64,000 bases of DNA, taken from contig NW_024467120.1 of NCBI RefSeq assembly GCF_017591425.1, positions 2,728,001 to 2,792,000 of the forward strand, given 5' to 3'. Positions within the stretch are counted from its first letter, which is position 1, and every line of letters begins with the position of its first letter. Shown one piece after another: positions 11,229 to 24,239 of the stretch. Source of the DNA: Ochotona curzoniae. Lineage: Eukaryota > Chordata > Mammalia > Lagomorpha > Ochotonidae. The notes under the pieces are model-generated. The model saw only the letters and a list, made by a program, of their open reading frames with translations, ran no database searches and had not been told where the DNA came from. The translations under genes were made by a program, and so were the position numbers.

Positions 11229-11335
11229 CACTTATAGCAGTGGTGCGGAACCTGTTTTTCTGCTAAGGATTATCTGAACACTTGTAATTAATATCATTTT
11301 CAGGCCACACAAAACTGTATCTTAAAAAGTAGCTG
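11229..11335 (+). other. Possible old DNA-transposon fragment
   Basis: 'CAGTGGTGCGGAACCTG...' followed by 'CAGGCCACACAAAACTG' resembles the terminal region of non-autonomous hAT-like elements found in many mammals. No opposite terminus is visible, so this is a weak call. Confidence 0.25.
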
Positions 11336-11336
11336 C

Positions 11337-11490
11337 TGGGCCTGACACAGTAGCCTAGTAGCTAAATGCTCACCTTGCATCTGCCAGGATACCCTATGGG
11401 CACTGGTTCACATCCCAGCTGCTTTACTTCCCATCCAACCTCCTGCTTGTGGTGACCTGGGAAAGCAGTCAAGTATAGTCCTAAATAAAT
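11337..11490 (+). mobile_element. C-type SINE, plus strand, 3' truncated
   Basis: GGGCCTGACACAGTAGCCTAG head, 'ACCCTATGGGCACTGGTTC' (decayed B box) and 'CCTGGGAAAGCAGTCAAG'. The element stops before its GATCTTCC block and tail. Confidence 0.8.
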
Positions 11491-11730
11491 TCACAGTCCT
11501 TATTTTGCCTTGTGAAACCCCATGTTTTTCACCCCTGGGATTGTAGCTAGCGCAAAAGGTTGTCATGGAGACGGAAGGATTTGAGTCTCTGTCAAAAACA
11601 CTTATGGTTCACTACGCTACTGCGCATTTCCTTCCTGTACGGACCTCTTTTAACCCCCTGCTGTCCAGAGACTATCACTCCTCAGTGTCCTGCTGCACAT
11701 TTCATTCCAATACAGACTCCTGTACTGTAA

Positions 11731-11750
11731 CACCCCCCCCCCACCCCCCC
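11731..11750. repeat. Poly-C tract
   Basis: C10 A C7 inside unique intron sequence. Confidence 0.9.
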
Positions 11751-11965
11751 GACCCACATTTCACGTTGCCTCCAATGTCTTGTCATGCCTGTGTTGGTTT
11801 GGTTCTCTCTCTCTGTTTGATATCATTGGCACTTGAAGGTTATAGATCCAATATTGTATAGAATATCCCACAATTTGGGCTGCCTGTCTTCTGAAGATTT
11901 ACATTTTGGCAAGAATGCCACAAAAGTGACTTTATTTCTTTGTGTCCTCTTGGAAGGCATGTAAG

Positions 11966-12273
11966 TTTTTTTGTTTAGGATTTATATATTTTACTTGAAA
12001 GATTTAAAGAAAGAGAGAAAAAAAAATCTCCCGTGCACCATTTCACCGCCAAATTGCTGCTGTGACCAGAGCTGGATGAGTCTAGAGCTGCTTTTTCGTC
12101 TGCACGTAAGTGCAGGGGCACAAAGTCTTGGGCCATCCTCTGCTGCTTTTCCATTCCATTAGTTGGGAGCTGGATTGGAAGAGGAGCAGCCGGAACACAA
12201 ACTGGTACCAGTATGGGATGCTGGCAGTGCATGAAGAGAATAGGCTTACTACGCCATGGTGACAGCCCTGGCA
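11966..12273 (-). mobile_element. Old C-type SINE, minus strand
   Basis: T-run, GGATTTATATATTTTACTTG, 'TTGGGCCATCCTCTGCTGC', 'TTAGTTGGGAGCTGGATTGG', 'CCAGTATGGGATGC' and a decayed 'TACGCCATGGTGACAGCCC' head. Order and orientation are clear; divergence is high. Confidence 0.7.
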
Positions 12274-12424
12274 CATAATTGCATTCTATCCTTATATAGA
12301 TGGTGTTCACATTGGTTGTTCAGTTAAGGTGATTGTGTCAAGTATGGTCAATATAAAGTCACATTTCTGGTAATTTATGCATATTTGCATATAGTAGGGA
12401 GTTCTTTAAAATTAGCTACTTTAT

Positions 12425-12655
12425 TAATTGGCCTGATCCACTCATCAGATGATCACAGAAGCCAGGGTTGGGTGAGAATAGAGTGTGGAACCAGAAACGA
12501 AATCTAGGTGTCCACTGAACATGGCAGAACCCATTTCTTTGAGCCATCACCAACTGCTTCCCAGAGTCCTCAAAGCAGGGAGGCAGAACTGGGAATGGAA
12601 CCCAGGCAATCTGATGTGTTTTTTTGGCTACTTAAACACTTGAGCTAAGGCAATG
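12425..12655 (-). mobile_element. Old SINE fragment, minus strand
   Basis: 'TTTCTTTGAGCCATCACCAA', 'CTGCTTCCCAGAG', 'CAAAGCAGGGAGGCAGAACT' and 'GGAATGGAACCCAGGCA' keep the SINE order. This is an older subfamily without the 'CCCATATGGGATCC' core. Confidence 0.5.
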
Positions 12656-14558
12656 CTTGGAACCTGCAGATCCCAGATCTTGCTGGATCTGCATGCTGGA
12701 CTGTTTGTCCTTTTCATGTGTTCCTGTCATCCTTGTAGGCTGCAAACAGTGTTCCCTTGGGCATTTTTCTTCCTAGCTCTGATTTTTTTTTGTAAAAATG
12801 ATTATTCAGAAGCTGTTTAGAAAGCCTTGGTCTAAGCACTGGTGTGCTTCAAGCTGTTGTCATCTCTGGCGATTGTTTACTGAGATTGTACACACATGCT
12901 TGTTGACTAGAGGTGTGTCTGCTGCTCTGTGTGTAAGATCCATGAGTCAGCACCAGTACCTGCAATTTCAATTTTAACCAAAACATTTTGTAAAATTGTA
13001 TTCTTCCCCATTTAGCACTTGTAAACCTGCCTCTTGTAGTTTCTAACCATCTCTGCTGCCACCTCTCCCCCAAGTGGAATACCTTTAAATCTCCCTTTTC
13101 TCCAACACCCGGCATGGTTGGGCCTCCCTTCCCAGCTGACAATTGCCTTTGGAACTGGCTTGTTACAAAGGAACACCAAGAACTGGAGCTTGTTTTTTTG
13201 ACTTAACTGGCTGTGAATATAGTCCTTGAAACTTTTTAGGAAATAGAGATTTTCTGGCATCTTGGCTCTAAATGCATGAAATTGATAGATGGGCTTCCCC
13301 AGTAGGTCATGGCCCGCAGGTTCCGATGCTGACAGTTCAGGAAGGGAGGGCTGGAATGAATTTCTAAAGGATGAATGATATCATCACAGTAAAAGGAGGT
13401 TGAGTAAATCATTAGAACCAGTGATAATAGATATCTTACTTTCTGATGTAGATGAGACCTATCTTTTTAATGCAGTTCTAGCCGGAATCTTGAAAAGAAC
13501 AACTACAGATTGCCCACATTTGTCAATTTAGAAAAGGAATTTTGATGTCTGGAATTTCTGCAGGCATTTAAAAACTGAAATAACGGTGTATGCCACCAGA
13601 ATCCACTGCTCTTATTCTGTTATGAGTGACAGCATTTCTCTTTTGATGAAGAAATAAGTCTATATCAAAGAGCCAGTGCAGTGATGTTATTATTTTTAAG
13701 TACTCAAGTTTCTTGTTTTTATTCAGCTTTCTGACTGTACTTGTACACTTTTCAACACGATTTTCTGCTGCTTAGTAAGGAAAGCAGCAGAAGACTTGAA
13801 CCTTTCATGAGCATAAGCACACATGGGGCTCTCATAGGCCCTGCTGACATGTTTTTTCATCTCAGACAACCTCATCAGAACTTTAGGCCTTACAACACAA
13901 AGTCCTCATGGTCAGCTTGGGCACATGCCACATGCAGGTTTTGGTGCCTTCTCAGCCTTGTTATTATAAGGGTATCATACCTGTTCCCACTAATCTGGGA
14001 CAGTCTGGTTTTGTTGTATGAAGCCCAGGACGATATGTTAAATGCTGGACCATTCTGTCACTCCATGAGCTCATGAGGATTTCATCTCCCATTGTGAGGG
14101 CGACCAGTTGTAAAACGAGTAGAGCCTAGGAGAGGCAAAGAGCCACAGGCTACTTCTCAGTGGTATTGTTAGGGTCTGATGACCAGGACATTGAGAAATA
14201 GATCAGGGGCTGTGCCTGTGGCTGTGAATTGAGGGGGATGTGGGTCATTTTGCTGTGTGTACATGTGTTTTAACTTTACATTTTTCTTGATTCTGGGAGA
14301 TCTGAAGATTCTAGAGAATCATCTTGTCATAGATATGGTTAGCTTCTTTGGGTTGCCAAGTTCAACAAAGGTTTAAGTGAAACTTAGGGTGTGTATAAAT
14401 CAGTTAAGGAAACTATAGTCAGAACCTTGGGCATTTCTTTATTTGTGAGTGCGGCCACATGGTTGAGTTTGTTTTTGGTTAGTGTGCAATAAAGTCTCTT
14501 ACTGCCCTCTGATCTAAGGTATTAAAAAATGAGAGTCATCCTAGCTTTAAAATGCCGT

Positions 14559-14600
14559 TTTTTTGTTTTTGTTTTTGTTTTTTTTTGTGTGTGTGGCTGA
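14559..14600. repeat. T-rich tract ending in (GT)n
   Basis: TTTTTTTGTTTTTGTTTTTG followed by T9 and GTGTGTGTG. Confidence 0.9.
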
Positions 14601-15237
14601 AATGTGTAAACCTGTTCTGGCTCTGGTAACATGACATGAGAAAGGGCACCTTCACTACCTTGTCATCTGAAAGATGTAGTGGCACCAGGCAGTATCTTTA
14701 GCGTGTAACAGCTTGAGCACGTTAGAAATCTGTAGGTGCTACAGTGATGATTCCAATCATTGTGGTGCGTACAGTCTTCTGAAATTTTTAAATTGAAAAT
14801 AAAGTTGTTAAATTTCTTAATTGCAAGACATTTTCTGTTCTTGGGAATATCACCAGGAGATAGATGGGAGGCAGAAGAGTGAATGCAACATAGCATCCTG
14901 CCCATCTGAGAGGCAACTGCTGTGAATTCTCCCCTACCTGCTGTCCGCATATGTAACACATATTTTTCCCTGAAATGGTGTTGCCCTGCGTAGTCTTGTT
15001 CTCCTGCTTTCCAGTGTACCCCAAACACTTGGTTGTCATATAATTTAACAGTTTTAACAGCGTTCTATCTTGTGGATGTCTCATAATTTGTCAGAAATCC
15101 TAATTTACGTTTAGCTGTGTTTCTGATTTTTGGTATTAGTAGCTTATGATGCATAATCTATGGTTTAATTGCTGCCTCATCTGAATGAGGGTTGGGAATC
15201 TGATTAACATTCTCACACACCTGAATTCTAATTCAAT

Positions 15238-15267
15238 TTCTTCTTCTTCTTCTTCTTTTTTTTTTTT
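15238..15267. repeat. (TTC)n(T)n microsatellite
   Basis: Six TTC units run into T11. No SINE body is recognisable downstream. Confidence 0.9.
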
Positions 15268-16458
15268 GTTTTTGGTGCTGATTGCAAAGCAAATAGGGCC
15301 CTTCAAAGACCTAAATCTCCTGTTGAGCTTAGAGAGCCAAGTCCATCACTCTTGGCTGACACGTGGCTGTGTTAGTGGAGAGAGGACTGTGTTTAATAAG
15401 CTCATTAGTTGCAGGAAAGAAAGTCGGGCTGCAGGAGTAATGAAGGAATCAAATCAGAAACCTGGATTGCAGGTCATTCTATTTGCTGGTTCCCAGTGAT
15501 TGCATTTCATAGTTTGAGGACTGACTTGGAATATGGAGGAGAAGCCCTGAGGCTGAGGGGGAGGCGCAGCATGGGGCGTGGGGTTCTGTAAGCCTGGATT
15601 TTACCTTTCTCCTGAACCCTATCAAGTGTCTTCCGTGAAATCCTTGAGGGTGAAAATATCTGCTCAGCTTTTAACAGTAATAGGTAGTGTAAGCATACCC
15701 AGTTAAAGTGAAAAAGCTTTAGAGATTTTAATTTGTTTAAAGTTTGGTGAGACTGTTTATTTTCCTATTTAGTATCACGACCTGAAATTTTTATATGAAA
15801 GGAAGATGGACTGAATGGTGTGGTGGGGCCTGAAGTGTTTGCCTGCAGTGTGTTTATCTTTAAATAGCTACTTTGAAGGGGTCTGTGTGGCTCCAGCCAG
15901 GGGCGTAATTAACTCGGGGTCCTCCCTGGCTAGTGCTGGGAGGAGGTGTGAGCCGGTGCTGCGTACCCAGATACCCAGTACTTTTGCACTCCTGCCTCTC
16001 CCGGCTTCCTGTTCCTCAGCAGCTCTGTCTGCCTCCTCCTGTTCCGACTGTGATGAAGAGATTAGGAATTGCTGAGCGCTGCACAGAGTCCTCCATCGGT
16101 CTCTCTCTCTGTGAGCTGCTACAAACAGGCAGGCTTCCCAGAGGATATTCCTGGATACAAGGACACCACTCCTTCTCAGGCCCCGGGCTGCTGCCCTGCT
16201 GGGCTCAACTGGGCCAGGAAAACCTCCTGAGGGTGAATTCCTTGTCGTGTGGGGACTGCCCGCCTTTTGTTTCTCTTAATAAACCTGGCATCAGCTGACA
16301 TTCAGTTGCTAATTAATGCAGCAAACCTTTATTGAGCCTTTTAAATATACTAGACACCTAGGAAACAGATTAGACACCCCAAAATGGTCTTGATTGGGGT
16401 GTGTGTACTGCAGGCAGCCAAGAAGCCCAAATTGTCCTGGCTGGTCAGAGGAAAAATT

Positions 16459-16989
<531 letters not shown>

Positions 16990-18122
16990 TCTTATGTTTT
17001 GTGTTGTTATTGTTTGCTTGAATGTGTGGGAACCTTTGCAGGAAGGAGTTCTCTTGCAGAAGCTGCTGCCAATACAGATTGCTGTTACGGGTTGTTCCTG
17101 GAGGCCTGGTCAAACAACAAAATTAGAACGTGTGTCAGAATCTGCAAATCCCGGGCCAGGCATCAGGGCACCCCAGTGTTCTTCAGAGGTGGCTTCCGAT
17201 GCCTTGTAGATTGGGAAGGTGATCCAGCAGCTGTGGCAAATCCCACAAGGGCCCATCCTGCACTGACAGAATGTGATGTGTGGGCAGAGAGCTTAACTTT
17301 TTCTGCCTCAGTTTCCTCTTGTGGACTGGATGTTGTCATGTTGTGACACTCAGGTGCTGTGGTGTTGAGTAAAGGCAGTGGATATGAAACAGATCCAATA
17401 GGAGGCTCCCTTCCCCCGCAGTTATCCAAGGACATACACTTCCTCTTTCCCCAGTGAGTGTAGGCCTAGACAAAAGAGAACAAGCTAAAAGATGAACTGA
17501 ATATAAACTACTGTTGATGAAAGAGACAGCCCTCAAGGCGGGTTGGCCTTACCTGCAAGAGTGCTTCAAAGACATACTGGCCTTGGATGGCGGGCAAGAA
17601 CTCAGGGGGCCAGAGGCGGAAGCCTGGGGTGTGGCGTTGATGAAAGTCATTCCTGCTGTAATGCTTTTATTGCATCCCATAGCTCCCTCTTTAGACCAGA
17701 ACAAACCAACTCTCTGTTCCTCCTTTCCCACTAGAAGTTTCCTTCTGATTGAGTGGCTTACCTGCTGGAACGGTTTATTATTAGTAAGTAACGAGGAAAT
17801 ATGAAGCCTTGGAACTTGTTGAAGTCTGAGGAAGGACAGGTTGGATCCTTTGCAGTTGCTCTGTGACCTTCGTCAGTGCAGGCTCCGAGACGGCTTGCTC
17901 CGAGGGTTGGCCGTGCTCCTGGCCAGCTGGTCTCTGACCGCATTTGCCTTCCCTGAAGATGAAATCAGGTTGGCTGCTTGTTCCCCTCGAGGGGCTGCTG
18001 CCTCACACTCTGTCGTGCTTCTCAGAATCAACCCTGGCTTTCTCCTAATTGTCCAGATGCCCTGGTATTTCTTTTCAAAAACCTTTTTGGACAAGATAAT
18101 TAGGGGGGAAAGTTGTAGTGGC

Positions 18123-18700
18123 TGTTGTGGGGTACAAGGGAGATCATGCCAGACAAGTCTAGAATGTATTAAGGAGTTTTTATTAACCAAGCTTTGTGAT
18201 CACAGGGCCCAGTAGAAACTGGCAAATGACAAGTCCAGTGGCAATTCTGCATTTGTTCCTCTTGAGGGGTAACAAATGGTAATTCTCATGAAGCTCGTCC
18301 ATAAAGCTGAAGACCTGTGTCCCAGCTTCCCCAGGAATAGAAGTTATCCTAAGGGACATGCAGCAGACAACGTAGACACACTTAGGAAGCTGCAGAGATT
18401 CACCTTTTCCTGGCTTCTCTACCCACTTTCCATTGCTGCTAGGCCTCACCTCTTGAAAGTACAAAACTAGAAATACAAAGCATCTTAACATCTTTACTAT
18501 GTGGCCAAGCAGTGAACAGAGTTGAGGAATACACAGACAGACAAGGTCCATGCTCCGGGTTTTCTGTCCTTAGAGTCTGTTTGTGGAATGCCAGAGCAAG
18601 CATGTCCTGGAGAGGCCGAGAGTGCCAGAGCAAGGGAAGCACTCTGCTGGAGGCCCCATGATGGGCCTTTATGGGGAGGGTTATGTAACCATGCGACATT
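18123..18700 (-). mobile_element. Solo LTR, copy 1, antisense to JARID2
   Basis: Starts TGTTGTGGGG and shares with the copies at 21161 and 43542, in the same order: 'CATGCCAGACAAGTCTAG', the TTTTTATTAA segment, a 'TAAAGCTGAAGACCTGTGTC' block, 'CCTGGCTTCTCTACCC' and 'TAGGCCTCACCTCT'. On the minus strand it offers a TATA-like CCATAAAGGCCC (near 18665-18676) and AATAAA near 18176, in the U3-R-U5 order expected of an LTR. No internal retroviral genes flank it. The 3' border is approximate. It is an old endogenous-retrovirus remnant and non-coding. Confidence 0.75.
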
Positions 18701-18896
18701 GCCCCCTCTCAGGTTCCAGGTGATGGTTGGGCAGAAGAGATCACATAGGTTGGGTAGTGGGGTGGAAGTGGCTTCCAAGCTCTTGAGCCTGAACCAACTG
18801 CCCACAACGACTGTGGCCATGCACCTTCCTTTGTTTCTGAGTTTCTTGCTGATTGTGAAAGCTTCATTCCTCAGACAGCATTAAAGTTTCTTGTCT

Positions 18897-19232
18897 AGGG
18901 CCCGGCGTGATAGCGTAGCAGTTAAAGTCATCACCTTGAATGTGCCGGGATCCCATATGGGCACCGGTTCTAATCTCGGCAGCCCCGCTTCTCATCCAGC
19001 TCCCTGCCTGTGGCCTGGTAAAGCAGTCGAGGACGGCCCATGGCCTTGGGAACCTGCACCCACGTGGGAGACCCAGAAGAAGTTCCTGGCTCCTGGCTTT
19101 GGATTGGCGCAGCTTCAGTCATTGCGCTCACTTGGGGAATGAAATATTGGATGGTAGATCTTCCTCCCTGTCTCTCATCCTCTCTGTTTACCTGCCTTTC
19201 CAATAAAAAATGAATCTTCATTTAAAAAAAAA
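18897..19232 (+). mobile_element. C-type SINE, plus strand
   Basis: GGGCCCGGCGTGATAGCG head, 'GGGATCCCATATGGGCACC', B-box-like GGTTCTAATC, 'GAGGACGGCCCATGGCC', 'GTAGATCTTCCTCCCTG', 'CCAATAAAAAATG' and an A-tail of ten. Full length. It can pair with the minus-strand copies elsewhere in intron 4. Confidence 0.93.
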
Positions 19233-20392
19233 AGTCTCTTGTCTCGGGGTCCTCCCCAAAGATGGGTATTCAGCCATCATTTTGCCCAGTCACAGAGAGT
19301 TGGGGTGGGATGGGGGAGTTGTGGTGTCTATAAGCTGGTGAAGTTAATTCTGACTGGTTTCAGCTTCTCAACTTGAGATGGCTCTGGCATGTTAGTGCTA
19401 TCTTACATTGTGATGAAGTTCTCCTGGCATTTTATTAGATGTGTATTTCTGTCTTTTTGAAGCTGCTTGTGCAGAGGAAATGTGCAAAAGGTAGGCATGT
19501 GTTTGCTTGTTACATTACAAAGCTGCTGGGGTTCGGTGGTTTTGGTGCTAGGAGGGAAGAGTTGTGCTATTCATTGTTTCTGTGCCCCGGTTCTCCTGTT
19601 AGGGCTCTTAGCAAACCGAGATGTACCCTACCAGGGGAGTTTCCTGTAGGTAGGAGCAGACGGGCCTAGATGGGTGCTTGTACCTTTAAGTCCTTGCCTA
19701 AGGGCTTTCTTTGATTCAGGAGGGAATGGGGATGAGGGAGAGACTGGCCAATAACCAGAGGTCATTACCTCATCCCCTGTTCTGCCTTCAGAAGACTCCT
19801 GGGAGGCTGAACTCTGTGGTGTTACCCTCAAGCTTCATTGTGGCTGTCGAGTTCATTGTGCTTTTATAGCCCCTCCCGATCGGCAGTCTGGATCTGCTTA
19901 CCTTTGAATTGGCAAAGAGACGAAGTGCACCCCTCTGATACACACAAAGAAGGGCAGTCTGGTTTTTATAGCTGGGAATTAGTCTTGCTGTTGCATTCAG
20001 AGATTAACCAAATAATGGCATTTCATTGTGAAGTGCTTTGAGTCATTTTGTGTGAATTGCTCCCACTTCTGGGATCGCAATAGTTGTTTTGACTGAAGAC
20101 ATGCTTATTTTAGACAAGGACCTTGGCTTCATCCTAGAGTTTGAAATCCTCTGTAGAATCTGTTTCAATGGTTGACTTCTTCCTTTGGAGATGTACAGAG
20201 TAAAAGACATGTGGTCCCAGGGTGGACAGTCCGGGACAGCCATACACTCAATAAGGAACCAGGGCTTCCCTTGAGTTGTTTTTTGCATTGGGCATGGAGA
20301 CCTGTTCCCCAGTCCTGCTACATATATTCCTCTGGATGCTAGATATGACTGGGTGAGCATTTTAATAGCATTTTAAATTTTATTGCTGATAA

Positions 20393-20697
20393 AGTCATAC
20401 CTTGCATCCTATTGGGTGCTGGTTTGAGTCCCAGCTGTCCCACTTCTTAATCCAGCTTCCTGGTTATGCCCTTGGGAATGCTGTGGAGGATGACCCACGT
20501 GATTGGGTCCCTGCACCCACTTGGGAGACCCGGAAGAACCACCTGGCTTTTGGCTCTGAGAATTGTGGTCTTTTGTTGGGGAGGCAGCCAGGAGATGGAT
20601 GGAAGATACCTTTCTCTTCTCTCCCACTGCCCCGGCTCCCAGCTTGGTAAACTATAACTCTCAATTGTATGTGAACTAAATCTTTTTTAAAAAAAGT
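20393..20697 (+). mobile_element. C-type SINE, plus strand, 5' truncated
   Basis: Begins at 'GTCATACCTTGCATCC', inside the element. It keeps TATTGGGTGCTGGTTTGAGTC, 'CCTGCACCCACTTGGGAGAC' and a terminal 'AAATCTTTTTTAAAAAAAG'. Moderately diverged. Confidence 0.8.
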
Positions 20698-21160
20698 CTG
20701 AAGTTGTACAGGTGTTATTTCACTGTTTAGGACAAAAATTATTGCAATTATTATTCTAGGCCTTTGGGCAAGTAATAGTTTTTCAGTCATTAAAGACATG
20801 AGTGGAAATCACTTTGAAGAAAATGAGAACGTATGGAGTACGAGTTCAGTATATCTTAGATTGTTTTAGATTTCACAATTATTCAGATTCTGTATTTTAC
20901 TCATTGAACATCTCTTATCCATATATCTGAAACGCTCCAAAATCAGAAACTCTTTTGAACTCTTCTTTAAACATCAGGCTTAGAAGAGTTTTAGGTTCCG
21001 ATTAGAAATTCTCTATCTGAATTTGGATGTATCACATTATTTTGCTAAGTTAGAAAATTCAGCCTGGAAAGGCCACAGAGATGTGCAGTCTGCTTTAGTC
21101 ATCTGCTCGTCTGTTAGGGGAACTTTGTGCTTATATGAGGGCGCATCAGTATGAGGTGAA

Positions 21161-21845
21161 CGTTACGGGGTGCGAGCGAGATCACACCAGACATGTCTAA
21201 GGTGTCTTGGTGATAACAGAGCATACTAGAAATAGCAAATCACAAGTCCATATGGCAATCCAACAAAACATAAATCAAAAGGGGAACAAATGGTCATTAC
21301 CCTTAAGTCTATCCATTAAGCTGAAGACCTATGTCCCAGCTTCCCGAACAATATAAGTTATCCTAAGAGACATACAACGAATATCATGGACACACTTACA
21401 AAGTGGCAGACATTCACCTTTCCCTGGCTTCTCTGCACACATTCCACTACTGCTAGGCCTCACCTCTCCTGGAACTCCCGATAGTGCACAAACCAGAAAC
21501 ATTACTATATCCATTGTCCCATCTAAGCAGTACACAGGGACCATGATTGCTCCAGCCAGCAGATCCAGTAATGTGGACAGGGACAGGGTGGGAGTGAAGC
21601 ACAGACGGGAGACCAGTGATGGTAGAAGTCTCTGCGAATCGCTTTATTGCTCCTTCACCTGTCCTTATATACTCTTCCCCCCATCTACTGATTTAGCCAG
21701 GATATTGGGTACAGATGAGTCCAATTAGTCTAGGTGTTTTTAGCCACAAGCCCAGTTCCTGTTCCTGCCCAGCTCAACCAGCACTAATGAGCTCCTTAGC
21801 GCGCTGTCAGTGGATGCTGGTTATCTCTGGCTGCACCCCATAACA
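21161..21845 (-). mobile_element. Solo LTR, copy 2, antisense to JARID2
   Basis: CGTTACGGGG...CCCCATAACA (terminal inverted repeat with one change from TGTTACGG). The first 380 bp align well with the copy at 43542; the rest is a variant U3. On the minus strand TATATAAGG (near 21664-21673) precedes AATAAA (complement of 21643-21648) by about 20 bp. The flanks GTGAA (before) and GTGAG (after) may be a decayed 5-bp target duplication. No viral gene is attached. Confidence 0.8.
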
Positions 21846-22924
21846 GTGAGTACAGACAGCTGCTCTGTGGAGCACTCTGCGATGGGACGTACATTGTTGA
21901 ATTAGTGAGCTGAATTGGCTGTAGCTGCCTCCTGTTACTTCTCAAATGGACAAGGCTGTTTCCCACCTCCTTCACAGGAAGTCGGTAGATAGCTGTCCTT
22001 CTGTCCCGCCAACCACAATTGGAAATTTTGTTTTCTAACTTAATGTGATAGTAGAGGGATGAAATCACAAGAATTGCCAATTCAGCAGGCCATCCCCTTA
22101 TTATTGGGGTCAAGCAAACAGAGTTTGACTCTTAAAGTTAATTGACAATGTACAGGGAATCCCTTCAGGGTCTTTCCAAATTCAGTCAGCTATGTCTGCT
22201 TGTTAAGATCAAGAGCTGGTCGAAGGAAGAAAGATAATGGGAAGGAGGGCTTGTCTGTTTATATGATTCATGGAGAAGAATCCAATTTTATAGAAACCGC
22301 AACCCAAATAAGAGAAAGCAAGCTTTTGGATTAAAATGATTTCTGTTGTGGTTGTGACATACCACAGTTTGATTTTTGTCCAGATGAAAACATTTGGTTT
22401 GCACTTCAGTAAATATTGTGGAGACATTGCCAGCTAATTCTGAAAAGTAATGAAATATGGCTTTGGCAAAGCACAGATGCATTTTGGACTCCTAGTTCCT
22501 CTTTTCTGATCCAAGTTCAGGGTTTTTTCGCATTTGGTAATGCACTTGAATAATCAAGGGAGAAAATATGCCTGTAACTGAATAGAAAACTGTTTATGTT
22601 AAATATACACTTTTACAATCACTGCGTATAAATTAGTCTCTCCTCCCTCCCCAAATCATGTAGTCCTTAACTCACCAACACGTTGGTCTGTAATTGATCA
22701 CTTCTCCAAAGTTTTTCACCAGGTGAGCGCTGATTGAACTGCATTTGCTAGACCACATTCTCTGTTGCTGTGAGTGTGAATGGTGCTTGTCTCTTCACGT
22801 CGGGAGTCTGTCCCAAAAGGCCTGGTGGACTCTTACTCCCTGTTGTTTCCACAGCCTTGTTGTGTCTCTCAGTGGACCTTAAGTGAGCACCAATGGGTTA
22901 AAACGTATCATCTTTTGCACTTTT

Positions 22925-23235
22925 TCCCCCATTTTCTCTTTTAAGTTTGAAAGGCACAGTGGGGCAGTGCAGGCTGGGGCTTAACTTGTTATACCACAAT
23001 GCTAGCCCAGGAGAAGGCTCTTCTGCCCACTGGTTCACTCTCCACGTGGCTGCAACAGCTAAGTCCGTGTTTGGGCAGAGTCAGGAGCTGCCTCTTTTTC
23101 TCCCACATGGGTGCACGTGCTGAGTACCTGGACGTTCCCAGGTGCAGTAGCAGGGAACTGAAGCAGAAATGGAGCAGTCTAGACTCAAACTTTGATTTGT
23201 GCTGTCGGCACCAAGGGTGGCAACTTAATGTTTGG
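22925..23235 (-). mobile_element. Old C-type SINE, minus strand
   Basis: 'CACTGGTTCACTCTCCACG', 'GGTGCACGTGCTGAGTACC', 'AGTAGCAGGGAACTGAAGC' and 'GAGCAGTCTAGACTCAAAC' follow the SINE order. The start contains an older head-like sequence (GGCAGTGCAGGCTGGGGC), so the region may be two nested old copies. Confidence 0.55.
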
Positions 23236-23331
23236 CATCCCAACCAGTGGCTCAGGTCTAGTATGTTGAGTGTGTAATCTGGAATAGCCTTCCTTTCTCC
23301 TCTCCACCTTTGGGGAAGGTTTTCTTTTTTT

Positions 23332-23600
23332 CTTTTTCTTTTTTTTTTTTTTTTTTAAGGTTTTTTGTTTCTATTTAAAAGCTAGATTTTACAGAGAAGG
23401 GTAGATAGAGAGGTCTTCATCCACTGATTGACTGTCCGGGGCCACAGCAGCCAGAGCTGAGCTAACCTGAAGCTGTGGAACAGGAGCTGCTTTGGGGACT
23501 CCCACGAGGGTGCAGGGGCTCAAAGCTTTGGTCACAAGCAGAGAGCTGAGTGGGAAGTGGAGCAACCAGGACAGCCACCAGTACCCACATGGGATGCTGC
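23332..23600 (-). mobile_element. C-type SINE, minus strand, internally deleted
   Basis: T17 run, 'GAGGTCTTCATCCACTGATT', 'CACGAGGGTGCAGGGGCTC', 'GGTCACAAGCAGAGAGCTG' and 'TACCCACATGGGATGC'. The GCCGTCCTCGACTGC block is missing. The element ends about 290 bp before exon 5. Confidence 0.75.
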
Positions 23601-23887
23601 CTCCACAGGGTCGGGATCAGCTTGCTGTGGTTGTTTATGTTGGATGAAGAGCTTAATCTCCTGTTTGGAGATCTGGAAATCTGCTTGAAGAAAAGAGGGA
23701 GCTGTTTGCTGGGGAATATTTGAAAAGCAAAGTGAAGTGACAATCGAGAAGAATAGTCTTGTTTTATATGCTTTAGACATGATGGCCTAGGCTGATGTTT
23801 GTGAATGTATCGCTCTGTATTGTTCCTTCTGGGAGCAGTGCCAGCCAGGATGACTTTGTGGATGACTGCTGTTTATTGACCCACCAG

Positions 23888-24064
23888 GTTCTCCTGCGCT
23901 GCCCAACAGCATGGTTTATTTCGGAAGCTCTCAGGACGAGGAGGACGTCGAGGAGGAAGATGATGAGACCGAAGACGTCAAAACGGCCACCAATAACGCT
24001 TCATCTTCATGCCAGTCAACCCCCAGGAAAGGAAAGGCCCAGAAGCACGTTCACAACGGGCACG
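23888..24064 (+). CDS. JARID2: JARID2 exon 5
   Basis: 177 bp, acceptor CCACCAG, donor GTAGGT. Encodes [20 protein letters not shown] followed by an acidic stretch ([10 protein letters not shown]) and [20 protein letters not shown]. The acidic run is a conserved mark of JARID2, and the exon lies inside the N-terminal half that binds PRC2 core subunits. The exon ends on the first base of Val224. Only the segment after PRKGK (AQKHVHNG, human TH in place of AQ) differs from human as I recall it. Confidence 0.96.
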
Positions 24065-24175
24065 GTAGGTTCACTGTGAGATTTCTTTGTGAGACATGTT
24101 AGAGGGCATGCGTGGAAAAGAAAATGGATGAAGACTGTAGCTGCAGAGAGGAAGAGATTAGCATAGTATGAGTGT

Positions 24176-24239
24176 GGTAGAGTATCAGTATAGTGTAGTG
24201 TAGTGTTAGATGAGTGGAGTGGAGTGGAATGGAGTGGGT
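24176..24239. repeat. Short (TAGTG)n/(GAGTG)n degenerate tandem
   Basis: TATAGTGTAGTGTAGTGTTAG followed by GAGTGGAGTGGAGTGGAATGG. Pentamer-based and imperfect. Confidence 0.8.

Noticed and set aside
18123..21845. Possibility that the two LTR copies in intron 4 bracket a provirus
   Set aside because: The 2.5 kb between them is host intron with two SINEs and has no gag, pol or env similarity. The two copies also differ strongly, so they are independent solo LTRs.
22989..23277. Overlapping open frames on both strands
   Set aside because: They lie within an old SINE and have no protein-like composition.
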